Source: CAITWD01 sp963727285 (GTDB lineage Bacteria > Actinomycetota > Thermoleophilia > Miltoncostaeales > Miltoncostaeaceae). From it: 64,000 nt of DNA. Shown piece by piece: positions 39,785-50,789 of this stretch; position 1 is the stretch's first letter; each line of letters opens with the position of its first letter. The notes under the pieces were generated by a model. It searched no databases. It saw only the letters and a program-made list of their open reading frames with translations, and was not told the origin of the DNA. The position numbers and the translations under genes were made by a program. The DNA is taken from contig CAVSFF010000009.1 in the NCBI GenBank assembly GCA_963727285.1, positions 1,054,001 through 1,118,000 on the forward strand. The letters are read 5' to 3'.

Positions 39785-39797
39785 AAGTATATTACTT
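39785..39797. promoter_or_regulatory. MarR operator-like inverted repeat B
   Basis: AAGTATATTACTT repeats the AAGTA/TACTT half-sites of repeat A 10 bp downstream, in the leader of the ABM-like gene. Confidence 0.5.
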
Positions 39798-39853
39798 GCT
39801 GATGCAACCAACCTGCCGGGTCACGCCGGTTTCCCCCAAATGAAAGGTCCACC

Positions 39854-40129
39854 ATGGCCACGCTGATCGTTGACCACGAAGTCGCCGACTACGGAACCTG
39901 GCGCGAGGTGTACGACTCGGTCGACGGCGCCCGCACCAACGGCGGAGTGACATTCCACCGTGTTTTGCAGGATGCCAACAACCCCAATCACGTGGTCGTC
40001 GAGCATGTCTTTGCCGATGCGGCGACCGCTGCGGCATTCCTGGAAAACACCGAGCTCCGAGAGGCCATGGGACGGGGCGGCGTCGTGCCGAGCTCGGTCC
40101 GGGCGCTTGTGCTCGAGGAGACCGACTGA
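39854..40129 (+). CDS. Small dimeric alpha-beta barrel (ABM-like) protein
   Basis: A 91-residue protein: MATLIVDHEVADYGTWREVY, GVTFHRVLQDANNPNHVVVEHVFADAATAAAFL and LREAMGRGGVV. The spacing of strands and helix fits the ferredoxin-like dimeric barrel seen in antibiotic monooxygenases and in small proteins often labelled cyclases. No catalytic role can be deduced. GAAAGG 6 nt upstream supports the ATG. The probable MarR repression and the methyltransferase downstream suggest a role in handling an aromatic or xenobiotic compound, which is inference. Confidence 0.7.
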   Translation: MATLIVDHEVADYGTWREVYDSVDGARTNGGVTFHRVLQDANNPNHVVVEHVFADAATAAAFLENTELREAMGRGGVVPSSVRALVLEETD

Positions 40130-40146
40130 CGGTCGGCACTGTGTAG

Positions 40147-40183
40147 GGACGCCTTCGCGCGGTGCTCTCGCGCGCGGGCGTCC
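40147..40183 (+). terminator. Hairpin after the ABM-like gene
   Basis: GGACGCC (40147-40153) pairs with GGCGTCC (40177-40183), with an inner GC-rich stem; there is no T-run. Confidence 0.4.
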
Positions 40184-40347
40184 GCACCGTGTTGACGACC
40201 GGTCGGACGGCCGATGGACCCCACCCGGGGCGTCGCCGCGCCTCTGGGCGCGCTTCGGCCCGGAGCAAATCGGACTGACGGTGTCTCCGGCAGCGCTGAC
40301 GCTGTCGCGGCCCCGTGGCGCGACCCCCCGCTACGAGAGGATTCGGC

Positions 40348-41361
40348 ATGAGCGAGCACCCCACGCCCGAGCACATCATGCAAATCGGGCTTGGATTCTG
40401 GGCGTCAAAGACCCTACTGAGCGCTGTCGAGATGGGCGTCTTCACCGAACTCGCCCGGCATCCGGAGAACCTGGACGACCTGCGCGACCGCCTTGGCCTT
40501 CACGATCGATCTGCTCGGGACTTCCTGGATGCCTTGGTCGCACTCGGCTTTCTCGAGCGGCGCGACGGTCTGTATCGCAACACGCCGGCGACAGACCTCT
40601 TCCTGGACCGTGGCAAGCCGTCCTACGTGGGCGGGATCCTCGAGATGGCCAACCATCGCCTCTACGGCTTCTGGGGTGACCTCACCGAAGCGGTCCGCAC
40701 CGGTCGGGCGCAGAACGAGACGAAGTCGGGCGGGACGCCGCTCTTCGAGACCGTGTACGCGGATCCCGCCCGCCTGAAAGAGTTCCTGATCGCGATGACC
40801 GGTCTCAGTCATCCGGCCAACACGGCCATCGCCGAGCGGTTTCCGTGGCGCGACTACCGGACCGTCCTCGACGTCGGCACGGCCCAAGGCGATCTCGCCG
40901 TGCAGATCGTCGCCGCCTCTCCGCATATGACGGGCGTCGGGTTCGACCTCCCCGAGGTCGCTCCGATCTTCGAGGACTATGTCGCGGCGACGGGACTGGC
41001 CGATCGCGTGACCTTCCACCCGGGCGACTTCTTCGTCGACGCGCTGCCGTCGGCGGATGTGATCACGATGGGCCACGTGCTCCACGACTGGGACCTGGAG
41101 ACCAAGCGGGCCCTCATCGCCAAGGCGTACGAGGCGCTCCCCGAGGGGGGCGCGCTGATCGTGTACGAGGCGATGATCGACGACGATCGCTCCGAGAACG
41201 CGTTCGGCCTCCTGATGAGCCTCAATATGCTGATCGAGTCCGAGGGTGGGTTCGACTACACGTGCGCGGACTGCCAGGAGTGGCTCATGGACGCGGGTTT
41301 CCGCGTGACGCGGGCTGAGCACCTCGTCGGGCCCGACTCGATGGTCGTCGGCATCAAGTAG
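40348..41361 (+). CDS. SAM-dependent O-methyltransferase (acetylserotonin-type)
   Basis: A 337-residue two-domain enzyme. The N-terminal winged-helix dimerisation domain (about 5-85) includes LGFWASKTLLSAVEMGVF and LHDRSARDFLDALVALGFL. The catalytic domain has the SAM loop VLDVGTAQGDLAVQI, FDLPEVAPIFEDY, FHPGDFFVDALPSADVI and the general base in GHVLHDWD. Enzymes of this type methylate phenolic hydroxyls of secondary metabolites or aromatic toxins. GAGAGG 7 nt upstream fixes the ATG. A strong hairpin follows the stop. Confidence 0.88.
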   Translation: MSEHPTPEHIMQIGLGFWASKTLLSAVEMGVFTELARHPENLDDLRDRLGLHDRSARDFLDALVALGFLERRDGLYRNTPATDLFLDRGKPSYVGGILEMANHRLYGFWGDLTEAVRTGRAQNETKSGGTPLFETVYADPARLKEFLIAMTGLSHPANTAIAERFPWRDYRTVLDVGTAQGDLAVQIVAASPHMTGVGFDLPEVAPIFEDYVAATGLADRVTFHPGDFFVDALPSADVITMGHVLHDWDLETKRALIAKAYEALPEGGALIVYEAMIDDDRSENAFGLLMSLNMLIESEGGFDYTCADCQEWLMDAGFRVTRAEHLVGPDSMVVGIK

Positions 41362-41368
41362 GTGCGCG

Positions 41369-41396
41369 CCCCCGGCCCCGTCGCACGGGCCGGGGG
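41369..41396 (+). terminator. Terminator hairpin after the methyltransferase
   Basis: A 10-bp perfect stem CCCCCGGCCC/GGGCCGGGGG with an 8-nt loop starts 8 nt after the stop codon; no T-run follows. Confidence 0.6.
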
Positions 41397-41467
41397 CCGT
41401 CTCGCGGCAGTCGCGCGCCACCGGGCGAGGGCTAGGGGCGAGTCAGGTCGGCGCAGATCCGGCCGAC

Positions 41468-41527
41468 GCCGACCTCTCGGGATCCGACTTCAGCCAGGCG
41501 GCCACGACCGGAGCAAATCTTGCCGGC
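41468..41527 (+). pseudogene. Pentapeptide-repeat fragment
   Basis: The plus strand encodes four consecutive pentapeptide repeats: ADLSG, SDFSQ, AATTG, ANLAG, in an open frame without a clear start that ends at a TGA near 41558. This pattern (A[DN]LxG) is that of right-handed beta-helix pentapeptide-repeat proteins. Only about 20 residues remain, so it looks like the end of a lost gene next to the methyltransferase. It may be chance, though the periodicity is exact. Confidence 0.4.
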
Positions 41528-41542
41528 GACGGCCCGTGGTGC

Positions 41543-43660
41543 TCAGCTGTGCGGTGACTCGGCGAGGGTCGTCAGATACATCGCCGTGTTGGTCGCGTTG
41601 ACGAGCTCGTCGAGGTGGAGGAGCGCGGACCGGGGAACCTGGTCGGCATCGCCGGTCCGGGCCATGTCTCGGAACAGGCCCCGGAGGTCGGGGACGGCTC
41701 CGGCCGGGCGCTGGTCGAGATGCGCAGACAGCGCCTCCAGTGCGCGGAGCAGACCGTCACGGAGGCGCTCGAGTTCCGGAAAGCCGCGCGCCGTCTCCCC
41801 GTGCTCGGCATCGATGCGAAGTGCGTGGCTCGCCCTCACGATCCGGAGGGCGCCGGCAAGCAGACCGCGGGCGCGTGACACGTCGATGCGGGTGGAAGCG
41901 GGTTCCTGGATCGACCGGCCGACGGCGGCCTCGGCTTTGGCCCAGGCGCGTCGGCATGCGCGCGATCGCGCGGTCAGCGCCGCGCGCCGAACCGATCCGC
42001 CTTCGACGACCGCGAAGACGACCTCGAGGTAGTTCTCGAGCGCATGAAACAGCGCGGATTCGGCGTCGCGGACCTCTGCCCGCGGGGATGTCGGCCAGAG
42101 CCGATACGCGGCAGCGGCGATCAGTCCGCCGAGGACGATGTCGACAAAGCGGTCGGCCGACGTGCTGACGGGGTCCGGCATCGACGTGCTCAGGAGGATC
42201 AGCACGAACGCCGTGACGAAGCCGACCCCCACCGAAAAGCTGGCGACATAGGTGGAGTACGCCACCCACGCGGTGAGTGCGAGCAGCACCGCCGTCAGGG
42301 CGAGGCTGGGTTGCAGCCCGCTGATGAGGGCGGCCGCAAGGGTGGCACCCAGGATCGTTCCGAGGACACGTCCGATTCCGCGGCCGAACAGGGTGCTGTA
42401 GTCGGGCTTGAGGATGACCGCGACCGCGTAGGGAACCCAAAACCCCCGGGGGAGCGAGAGCGCCGTCGCCAGGAGCGCCGATGCCGGGACGGCAATCGCA
42501 AGCCGGACGGCGTGGCGGAATGCCGGAGCATCCCAGTGGCAGTTGTCGACCGCGACCTCGACGTAGTGCCGCCAGCGGCCGGGACGTCGGGCCCCTGCCA
42601 TCGAAATGCCGGGTCGCCACAGTTCCCGACCGCCCCCGGACCCTGCCGCGTCGACGAGGTTTCCTGCAGCCCGGATCTGCCCGCCGATCGCGGCGAGGCC
42701 GGCCACACAGTGAACCGCGCCGAGATCCGAGGCGGCGCCGGCGGGTTCGAGATCGCGCTCAAGCCGATCGACCCGTTCCCGGTACGCCGCCGCCGCGCGA
42801 TGCCAGCCGGGAGTCTCCCCGGGGTGGCGCAGATCGGCGGCGATGGCGGCGAGCGCCGTTGCCGCATCCTCGAGACAACTCTCGACGGCCGCCTCGGCAC
42901 TGAAACTGCCCTCGCTTGCGAGCCGCGCGCGGAGGCCGGCGAGGGTGGAGAGGTCAAGCCGGATGCGGCGCGCCTGATCGAGCGCGGCCCGGAGTTCGCG
43001 TACATCGGTTCGGCCGAACAGTGACGGCGAGGAGAGGGCGCGTTCCGCATCCTCGAGCGTCGTGGCGACGTCCACCGTCGGCCGGTACGGATCGCGAAGG
43101 GCGAGCGCCGACAGGGCGTCGAAGCCGTCCGCCAACTGGGTGCGCTGAAAATGGAGGCTCGGCGGGAGACGCAGGACCAACAGCGCGACAATCTCGATCA
43201 GTGCCCCGCCGATCACCAGCAGGCCGGTGTGGAGCGACGGGACCGGTGCCTGGGGGAATCGCCCGATGACCAGGAAGGCGATGATCGCCTGCGTGCCGAC
43301 CGTTGCCTGGGTTTGGCCGAAGACGACCAGCATTCCCGTTGCGAAGCACCACGGAACCAGGAGCGCGGCATGTAGCCATGGATAGGGCCCCGTCGCGGAT
43401 CCCACGAAGACCGACAGTCCCAGCGCCACCGCATCGATGACCGCGAGGCGCAGCGGGAGCCGGGGCGATCCGACGAGCGAGACGATCGCGATCAGGTTCG
43501 CACCGAACGCCATGGCGATCGCCGTCCGCGGACTGCCGATCGCCAGCCCGATCACGAAGGCTGCAACCACCGGCAGCGCCGTGACGGCCCCCACGACCGG
43601 GCGAATGAGGCTCTGGTCGATCCGAAATGCGCTCTTGAGGGTCCCGCGCGCCGCCGTCAC
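41543..43660 (-). CDS. FUSC-family membrane protein (aromatic acid exporter-like)
   Basis: A protein of about 705 residues with two similar membrane halves. The first (about 15-170) has six helices including GAVTALPVVAAFVIGLAIGS; a cytoplasmic domain of about 200 residues follows; the second half (about 385-540) has PRGFWVPYAVAVILKPDYS and GRGIGRVLGTILGATLAAAL, the fusaric-acid-resistance signature. Family members include YccS and AaeB, which export aromatic acids. GTG 43660 is chosen because GGGAG lies 8 nt upstream; GTG 43675 would add five residues. Confidence 0.82.
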   Translation of the reverse strand: MTAARGTLKSAFRIDQSLIRPVVGAVTALPVVAAFVIGLAIGSPRTAIAMAFGANLIAIVSLVGSPRLPLRLAVIDAVALGLSVFVGSATGPYPWLHAALLVPWCFATGMLVVFGQTQATVGTQAIIAFLVIGRFPQAPVPSLHTGLLVIGGALIEIVALLVLRLPPSLHFQRTQLADGFDALSALALRDPYRPTVDVATTLEDAERALSSPSLFGRTDVRELRAALDQARRIRLDLSTLAGLRARLASEGSFSAEAAVESCLEDAATALAAIAADLRHPGETPGWHRAAAAYRERVDRLERDLEPAGAASDLGAVHCVAGLAAIGGQIRAAGNLVDAAGSGGGRELWRPGISMAGARRPGRWRHYVEVAVDNCHWDAPAFRHAVRLAIAVPASALLATALSLPRGFWVPYAVAVILKPDYSTLFGRGIGRVLGTILGATLAAALISGLQPSLALTAVLLALTAWVAYSTYVASFSVGVGFVTAFVLILLSTSMPDPVSTSADRFVDIVLGGLIAAAAYRLWPTSPRAEVRDAESALFHALENYLEVVFAVVEGGSVRRAALTARSRACRRAWAKAEAAVGRSIQEPASTRIDVSRARGLLAGALRIVRASHALRIDAEHGETARGFPELERLRDGLLRALEALSAHLDQRPAGAVPDLRGLFRDMARTGDADQVPRSALLHLDELVNATNTAMYLTTLAESPHS

Positions 43661-43732
43661 GGCGTCGGCTCCCACGTGAGGAATGGACCACCCGTGTGGG
43701 CGGCCTGGAGCCGTGTGCGACCCGCGTTGCGG

Positions 43733-45778
43733 TCAGCGACCACCGAGCGACCCAGGATCGGGCCCGGGCATCTCGGCAAGCTCGGACGGAAGTATCCGTA
43801 CCGACTCCCGGGCCGGGTCCGCCAGTTCATCGCGGACGCGCAGGTCGTAATAGATATACGCAATGACGATCGCAGCGTATGGCATCACCAGGACGTAGAT
43901 GAGCCCCGCCAGGACATTGACGAGATCGAACGAGAGCCCCGTCACCAGGAGGATGAGCGCACCAACCAGCGGGCCGACCAACAGTGCCAGACCCGAGACG
44001 CCGAGCCCGAGTGACAACACGCGCCAGAGGTGGCCGCGAGTGAGGCGCGCGGACCGCTTGAGCGCGTCCCACGCGGTGCGCCCTTCGAGCTCGACGACCG
44101 GCGCGATCAAGCTCCAGCGGATCACCAGGTAGATCGCGACGGGAATCAGGACCAGGGTCACGCTGAGCGCGAGGACGACCACGATGACGACCAAGAGCGC
44201 CCGGAACAACGGCAGGAGCGAGTCCAGGGACGATCGGTACGCCGACCAGGGTGAAATCCGTCGGCCCGCATCGAGCTCGGTCATTGCGCGGCTTGTGACC
44301 GCGACCACCAAGGAATGGCCAACGATGGTGATGAGTCCGCCGACGAGCACCGCGACCACGCCCGCGGTTGCCTCGAGCTGGGCGATTCCGGACACGGGCG
44401 CAGCAAAGGTCCCCGCGCGCACAATCAACAGCTGCAGCCCACTGGCGGCAATGCCAATCGGAATGAACAGCAAGCCGATGCCGAGAAACAGGAACGCGTG
44501 CCTGCTGTACATCCGCCACGACGCCGTAATGACCTGTCCCCACGATCGGCGCCGTCCGACTCGCAGCGGGGCCGCCGGCAGCCACCGGGTTCGTGACACC
44601 GCCCACAGGACGATCAGCAGCAGCGCCCCGAATACGACGGCCACGCGGCCGGGATTGACGGTCGCGGCGCGGTAGACGCCGGACCCGAACGTGACCGCGT
44701 TGCAGAAGAACCCCGTCGCCGTGCTTCCCGCTGCGCCGCCGTCCGGTACCGCAAAGCTTGCGTCCCTGAGGTGCTGTGTGGACCAGGTCAGCGGATGCGA
44801 CCACTGAAATTGTGTGCTGGGTCCGCCGGGGCCGTCGTAGAACCCGCCGTGGTGTTCGCCCCAATGCCCCTTGAAGCCGAGCCACGGGTACCGGACCAGC
44901 GCAGTCGCCGAGGCGGACGGGACGGTCGCGACGATCGGTTGCGTCGACACGGACGGGCCGGTGGTGTTGTCGCACCCGAACCCCTGTTGTGCCGAGCGAC
45001 CCAAGTAGAGCGCAGGTCGAAAGTAGTTGGCGTGGGATCCCGCGGCCGGATAGACGACCGGGTGGGTCGTGCCGACCATTGCAAGCTTGGTCGCTCCCCA
45101 CTGCGCGCGCTCCCCACCGTCGTGCTGGCTGAATCCGACCTGCGTCGGCGTCGCATGCAGTGCTTGGGCCGCGGAGCGGGCATCGAAGTCGAGCTGGATC
45201 ATCTCCCAGTCGCCCTCGTGCTTGTTGGTGAAGTCGTTGAACAGGTAGTAGAACCAGTATTGGAGGGCGAGTTTGCCCGGAAACCCCGCCTGGGTCGCGA
45301 CGTGCGCGTATGTCGTCGCACGACTCGCTCCCTGGAACTTCGCCGCGAGCGCCTCGTAGTCGCACCCGGGGTCCAGGGCGTCGCCAGGGAAGTCCAGCGA
45401 ATACCCCGCGAGGCCGCGGGAGAGTTGCCTGGCCGACGGGGCAATCGCGACAAGCGGCTGCGACGTCCACGGCCCACGCAGCGAGACGAGGTCGTTGCTC
45501 ATGAGAATCGACACGTCGAGCGGGCGGTACGCCTCTCCGCCGCCGCACGGCACCGTCTGTTGCTTGAAGCGCAGCTCCGGGGCGTACTTTTGGGCGAGTG
45601 CGGACTCTGCGGCGAACGTGCCGCCAGTCGCATGCGCCGGCGCGGCAGCGACGGTCAGGACGGCCAGGACGACGGCCGCAAAGGCCGTCGCGAGCCACAC
45701 GAGCCGGGCAGGCGGTGCCGGGCTGAGAGATTGCGGGCCGGTGCGGCGCATCGGGACTCGGCGATGTGAGGGGATCAT
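43733..45778 (-). CDS. Secreted Vps62-like domain fused to a multi-span membrane domain
   Basis: A 681-residue protein. A signal peptide-like N terminus (VWLATAFAAVVLAVLTVAAA, then AHA) precedes an extracytoplasmic domain of about 330 residues with KYAPELRFKQ, YWFYYLFNDFTNKHEGDWE, QHDGGERAQWG and GSHANYFRPALYLG, features of Vps62-like proteins. A helix at about 375-395 leads into a cytoplasmic-side membrane domain with at least five helices resembling the membrane part of glycerophosphodiester phosphodiesterases (RTAWDALKRSARLTRGHLWR). Function unknown. The start ATG 45778 was selected by position; 45793 and 45751 are alternatives. Confidence 0.65.
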   Translation of the reverse strand: MIPSHRRVPMRRTGPQSLSPAPPARLVWLATAFAAVVLAVLTVAAAPAHATGGTFAAESALAQKYAPELRFKQQTVPCGGGEAYRPLDVSILMSNDLVSLRGPWTSQPLVAIAPSARQLSRGLAGYSLDFPGDALDPGCDYEALAAKFQGASRATTYAHVATQAGFPGKLALQYWFYYLFNDFTNKHEGDWEMIQLDFDARSAAQALHATPTQVGFSQHDGGERAQWGATKLAMVGTTHPVVYPAAGSHANYFRPALYLGRSAQQGFGCDNTTGPSVSTQPIVATVPSASATALVRYPWLGFKGHWGEHHGGFYDGPGGPSTQFQWSHPLTWSTQHLRDASFAVPDGGAAGSTATGFFCNAVTFGSGVYRAATVNPGRVAVVFGALLLIVLWAVSRTRWLPAAPLRVGRRRSWGQVITASWRMYSRHAFLFLGIGLLFIPIGIAASGLQLLIVRAGTFAAPVSGIAQLEATAGVVAVLVGGLITIVGHSLVVAVTSRAMTELDAGRRISPWSAYRSSLDSLLPLFRALLVVIVVVLALSVTLVLIPVAIYLVIRWSLIAPVVELEGRTAWDALKRSARLTRGHLWRVLSLGLGVSGLALLVGPLVGALILLVTGLSFDLVNVLAGLIYVLVMPYAAIVIAYIYYDLRVRDELADPARESVRILPSELAEMPGPDPGSLGGR

Positions 45779-45838
45779 GTCTGGGCGCCGCATGGGGATA
45801 CGGTCACCGGCCGGACATCCGGTCCGGCCGACCGGAAC

Positions 45839-46579
45839 CTACCAGCGCCCGCCCGAGAAGAGATCGCGCAGGCGCTCGTGACGGGCCCGATAGTGGTCCC
45901 CGAAACGGGCGGTCGCTTTGGCCATCTTGCGGTCTCCATAGAACCGCTGGGCCCAGAACGACGAGGGTTTGGCCGTGCGGATGGCACCGACGACCCCGAG
46001 AAACGGGACGGGGAGGCCGACCAGCCCGGTCGTCAGCTTGCCTTTGAGCAGGCAGATCACGGCGCACCCGATATGGGCGATCACGACGAGCGCAATGACG
46101 GCGTAGTCGGCATCTTGGCTCGCGCTCGTGTCGACGCCGACCGGCGACGTCCCGACCAGCATCGCGATCCCGACGACGACGGCCACCATCACCGCATCGA
46201 TGGATTTTCGCCCCTCCTCGGTCCAGTAGACGTCTTCGAGATGCAGCCAGAGGGCGAACTCGTCGAGCGCCAGCGCGGCTCCGGCGCCGAACAGCAGCGC
46301 CAGGACATCCTGCCCGGGTGACTCCGGGCGGAAGCGAAACTCCAGCAGCCCGACCACCAGCACCAGAAGTATCCCCCACACCTGGTGGTGGATATGGACG
46401 CCGCCGATGTAGACGTCCTTGATCGCGCCGCCACCCTCGCGGTCGTCGGCCACGGTGCGGTTCTTGATCCGTCGCGTGACCCATCGCGTGGTCGCGTACG
46501 TCACGACGAATCCGACCAGGGCCCAGAGCGCCGCCGAGCGACCGGTGGCCACCAGGTACGTGTGGTACCAATCGAGCAC
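45839..46579 (-). CDS. Integral membrane protein of unknown function
   Basis: A 246-residue membrane protein with about six helices. Features are an N-terminal helix (AALWALVGFVVTYATTRWV), the His-rich loop GGVHIHHQVWGILLVLVV, ALDEFALWLHLEDVYWTEEGR, and a C-terminal amphipathic segment RFYGDRKMAKATARFGDHY. The HIHHQ and ALDEFALWL motifs look conserved enough to be functional, possibly metal-binding, but I do not know the family. GTG 46579 is preceded on the minus strand by TAGAGT with 6 nt spacing. Confidence 0.65.
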   Translation of the reverse strand: MLDWYHTYLVATGRSAALWALVGFVVTYATTRWVTRRIKNRTVADDREGGGAIKDVYIGGVHIHHQVWGILLVLVVGLLEFRFRPESPGQDVLALLFGAGAALALDEFALWLHLEDVYWTEEGRKSIDAVMVAVVVGIAMLVGTSPVGVDTSASQDADYAVIALVVIAHIGCAVICLLKGKLTTGLVGLPVPFLGVVGAIRTAKPSSFWAQRFYGDRKMAKATARFGDHYRARHERLRDLFSGGRW

Positions 46580-46591
46580 CGCGCCACTCTA
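46580..46591 (-). promoter_or_regulatory. Candidate leaderless promoter (-10 TAGAGT)
   Basis: Minus-strand TAGAGT (46586-46591) ends 6 nt before GTG 46579. Confidence 0.45.
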
Positions 46592-46609
46592 GCCCGTGGA
46601 CTGCCGCCG

Positions 46610-46649
46610 CCTTCGGTGCCCCCGCGGCCGAAGGTGGCTCCGAGCCACC
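46610..46649 (-). terminator. Two hairpins downstream of the lon-HxlR pair
   Basis: GGTGGCT/AGCCACC (46633-46649, 3-nt loop) and CCTTCGG/CCGAAGG (46610-46634) are inverted repeats that overlap by two bases. They follow the HxlR gene on the minus strand. Confidence 0.5.
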
Positions 46650-46695
46650 GTCCGGCGACTGGCGACCATGCGCGGTGCCCGGCCCCGCCACAACG

Positions 46696-46999
46696 TCAGA
46701 TGTGGATCGACCAAGTCTCGATGACGTCGACAACGCCCTTCAGGCGTCGACCGCGGGCGGTCAGGACGTACTCGACGCGCGGCGGCCGGGCGTCCGTGAC
46801 GCGCCGTTCGAGCACGCCGGCCTGTTCGAGTTCCACGAGGCGCTGGGCGAGCGTGCGCGGTGGCACGTCGCCCAGGGCCTGTCGGAATTCATTGAAGCGC
46901 ACGGCGCCGGCGTGCGACGCACAGATAAGCGCCAGAGCCCACCGGCGCCCGAGGACGTCGGTGGCCTGGAGCACGTCCGGCGACAGCCGATCGCAGCGG

Positions 47000-47016
<17 letters not shown>
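46696..47016 (-). CDS. HxlR-family transcriptional regulator
   Basis: A 106-residue compact winged-helix regulator. It starts MQYRCNRCDRLSPDVLQATD, then VLGRRWALALICASHAGAVRFNEFRQAL and PPRTLAQRLVELEQAGVLERRV, typical of HxlR/PadR-like repressors. Cys5 and Cys8 form a CNRC pair that could sense redox state or metal. The start codon lies inside the 3' end of lon (17-bp overlap), so the two are probably cotranscribed. Its target is unknown; control of lon or the neighbouring membrane genes is possible. Confidence 0.83.
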
Positions 47017-49282
<2,266 letters not shown>

Positions 49283-49293
49283 TAGCGGCATTC

Positions 49294-49310
49294 CTTACAC
49301 TAGGTACAAG
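49294..49310. promoter_or_regulatory. Inverted repeat upstream of lon (candidate operator)
   Basis: CTTACAC and GTACAAG arms, separated by TAG, lie just before the lon ribosome site. The ends CTT...AAG recall heat-shock repressor (HAIR) sites, but spacing and sequence do not match that consensus. Minus-strand TATCTT (49312-49317) could be the -10. Confidence 0.35.
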
Positions 49311-49687
49311 AAAGATAGCGCGATCGTTTTGGACGTGCCCCGGGATCCGCGCCGAGGCAGTCCGGGGACGGGGTGGGCGTGTTCGTCCGGGAACCCCCCC
49401 ATCGAGGTCGTTGGCGCATGCTGGCGATGATCCCCAACGCGCGGCCCGAGCTCCGACGCGAGTGGGGCGCGAGGGCGATGCGGGTTGCACCGCCGGTCCT
49501 GTGTTTCATCGTGTGACGGCCGCGTCCCGGACCTCCCGCGGGTGCGCGCGACCCGTGCCTCCGGGTGTCCGCCGGCACCAGGTCCCGGATGGGCCGGCGA
49601 CCAGTTGCGCACGGCGGCGCGCCCGTGGATCCGTCACGCATTCGTTCCCGATCATGACGATCGACAGCCCGGCATCCCGCGCCGGAA
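49311..49687. other. Intergenic region between lon and the aquaporin gene
   Basis: About 375 nt without a gene that I can support. Open frames here show no family similarity and are GC-biased shadows. No tRNA, small RNA or repeat was recognised. Confidence 0.5.
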
Positions 49688-50503
49688 TCACGCCTGGTCC
49701 GGATGCTCCACGTCGGGATTGAGCGTCCCCTGAGCGGCCAGTGACCCGGCCCGCCCGCCGCCCGAGCCGCGGAGGACGAAGGCGAACCCGACGGCGATCG
49801 CCGCACCGACCAGCGGGCCGACGACGTACACCCAGTAGGCGGTCCAGTTCCCCGCGATGAGGTCGGGTCCGAAGGTGCGTGCCGGGTTCATCGATGCGCC
49901 GGAGATCGGGCTCCCCCACAGGCCCGCCAGCGCGATGTACCCGCCGACACCGAGGGCTCCGAAGATGCCGATGTTCTGCGCGCCTGACGCGGTCCCGAGG
50001 ATGACGCTGACGAGGCCGAGCGTCAGCAGTAACTCCATCCCGAGCGCGGCACCGTTCGAGTGGCCCGTCGCCGGGTAGTTCGACCCGTAGACCGCCGACA
50101 CATTGATGACCTGTCGCAGGATCAGCGCGGCGACTGCGGCACCGGCGAGTTGCATGACGACATATCCCGGGACGCGCCGCCACGGAAAGTCGCCCCGCAG
50201 CGCGAATGCCATCGAGACCGCCGGGTTCAGATGGGCCCCGGACACCTTGCCCATGAACATGATGATCGCCATCACCATCAGGCCCGGCGCAACGACGGCG
50301 GCGGTGCGGCTGATCTGTCCCGGGAAGGCTTCGCCCATCATTCCGCCGCCGGCGGCGACCATGACGAGTAGAAATGTCCCGTACAGCTCGGAGAACAGTC
50401 GCCGCCACTCCTGGCGCGGGTCGTGGAAGTTCCACCAAATCTCCGACAGCGATTCTGAGAGGGCCGCCTCTACGGACGGCGGTTGGCCATGGGTGTTGGG
50501 CAT
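49688..50503 (-). CDS. MIP-family channel (aquaporin or glycerol facilitator)
   Basis: A 271-residue channel with six transmembrane helices and the two NPA boxes SGAHLNPAVSMAF and SGASMNPARTFGPD. About 30 extra soluble residues precede the first helix (WWNFHDPRQEWRRLFSELYGTF). The residue after the second NPA is Arg, as in all MIP channels; the residues that separate water from glycerol channels (for example the absence of GLY-type Asp after the second Arg) favour a water channel, but weakly. GGAGA 9 nt upstream supports the ATG. It diverges from glutamate decarboxylase. Confidence 0.85.
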   Translation of the reverse strand: MPNTHGQPPSVEAALSESLSEIWWNFHDPRQEWRRLFSELYGTFLLVMVAAGGGMMGEAFPGQISRTAAVVAPGLMVMAIIMFMGKVSGAHLNPAVSMAFALRGDFPWRRVPGYVVMQLAGAAVAALILRQVINVSAVYGSNYPATGHSNGAALGMELLLTLGLVSVILGTASGAQNIGIFGALGVGGYIALAGLWGSPISGASMNPARTFGPDLIAGNWTAYWVYVVGPLVGAAIAVGFAFVLRGSGGGRAGSLAAQGTLNPDVEHPDQA

Positions 50504-50789
50504 GTCGGGGTCTCCGGAGTGTGGGGCTCGTTGTGCGGTCCGTCCGTACGGTGTGCGTCCGTCCCAATGACAGGATGAATCATGGTCCGGGCGTCATGTC
50601 TCACGCCGATCGGCCGCGCCCGATTATCCGGCCCATCGACGGGTGTGACGGCCGAAGCCGTGGACCGACCCCGGTGTGGTGTGCGAGCATCGGGCCGCGT
50701 TGGCGACGACGGCGGATCCCCCCGGTCGATGCGACTGCGCACCGATGTTCGCGGCGACGACGAGATACCAATGACTCGAGAGGACTCCC

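Noticed and set aside
49311..49687. Several open frames of 80-170 codons between lon and the aquaporin gene
   Set aside because: Arg/Pro-rich translations without motifs, no ribosome site, and overlapping frames on both strands point to GC-biased noise.
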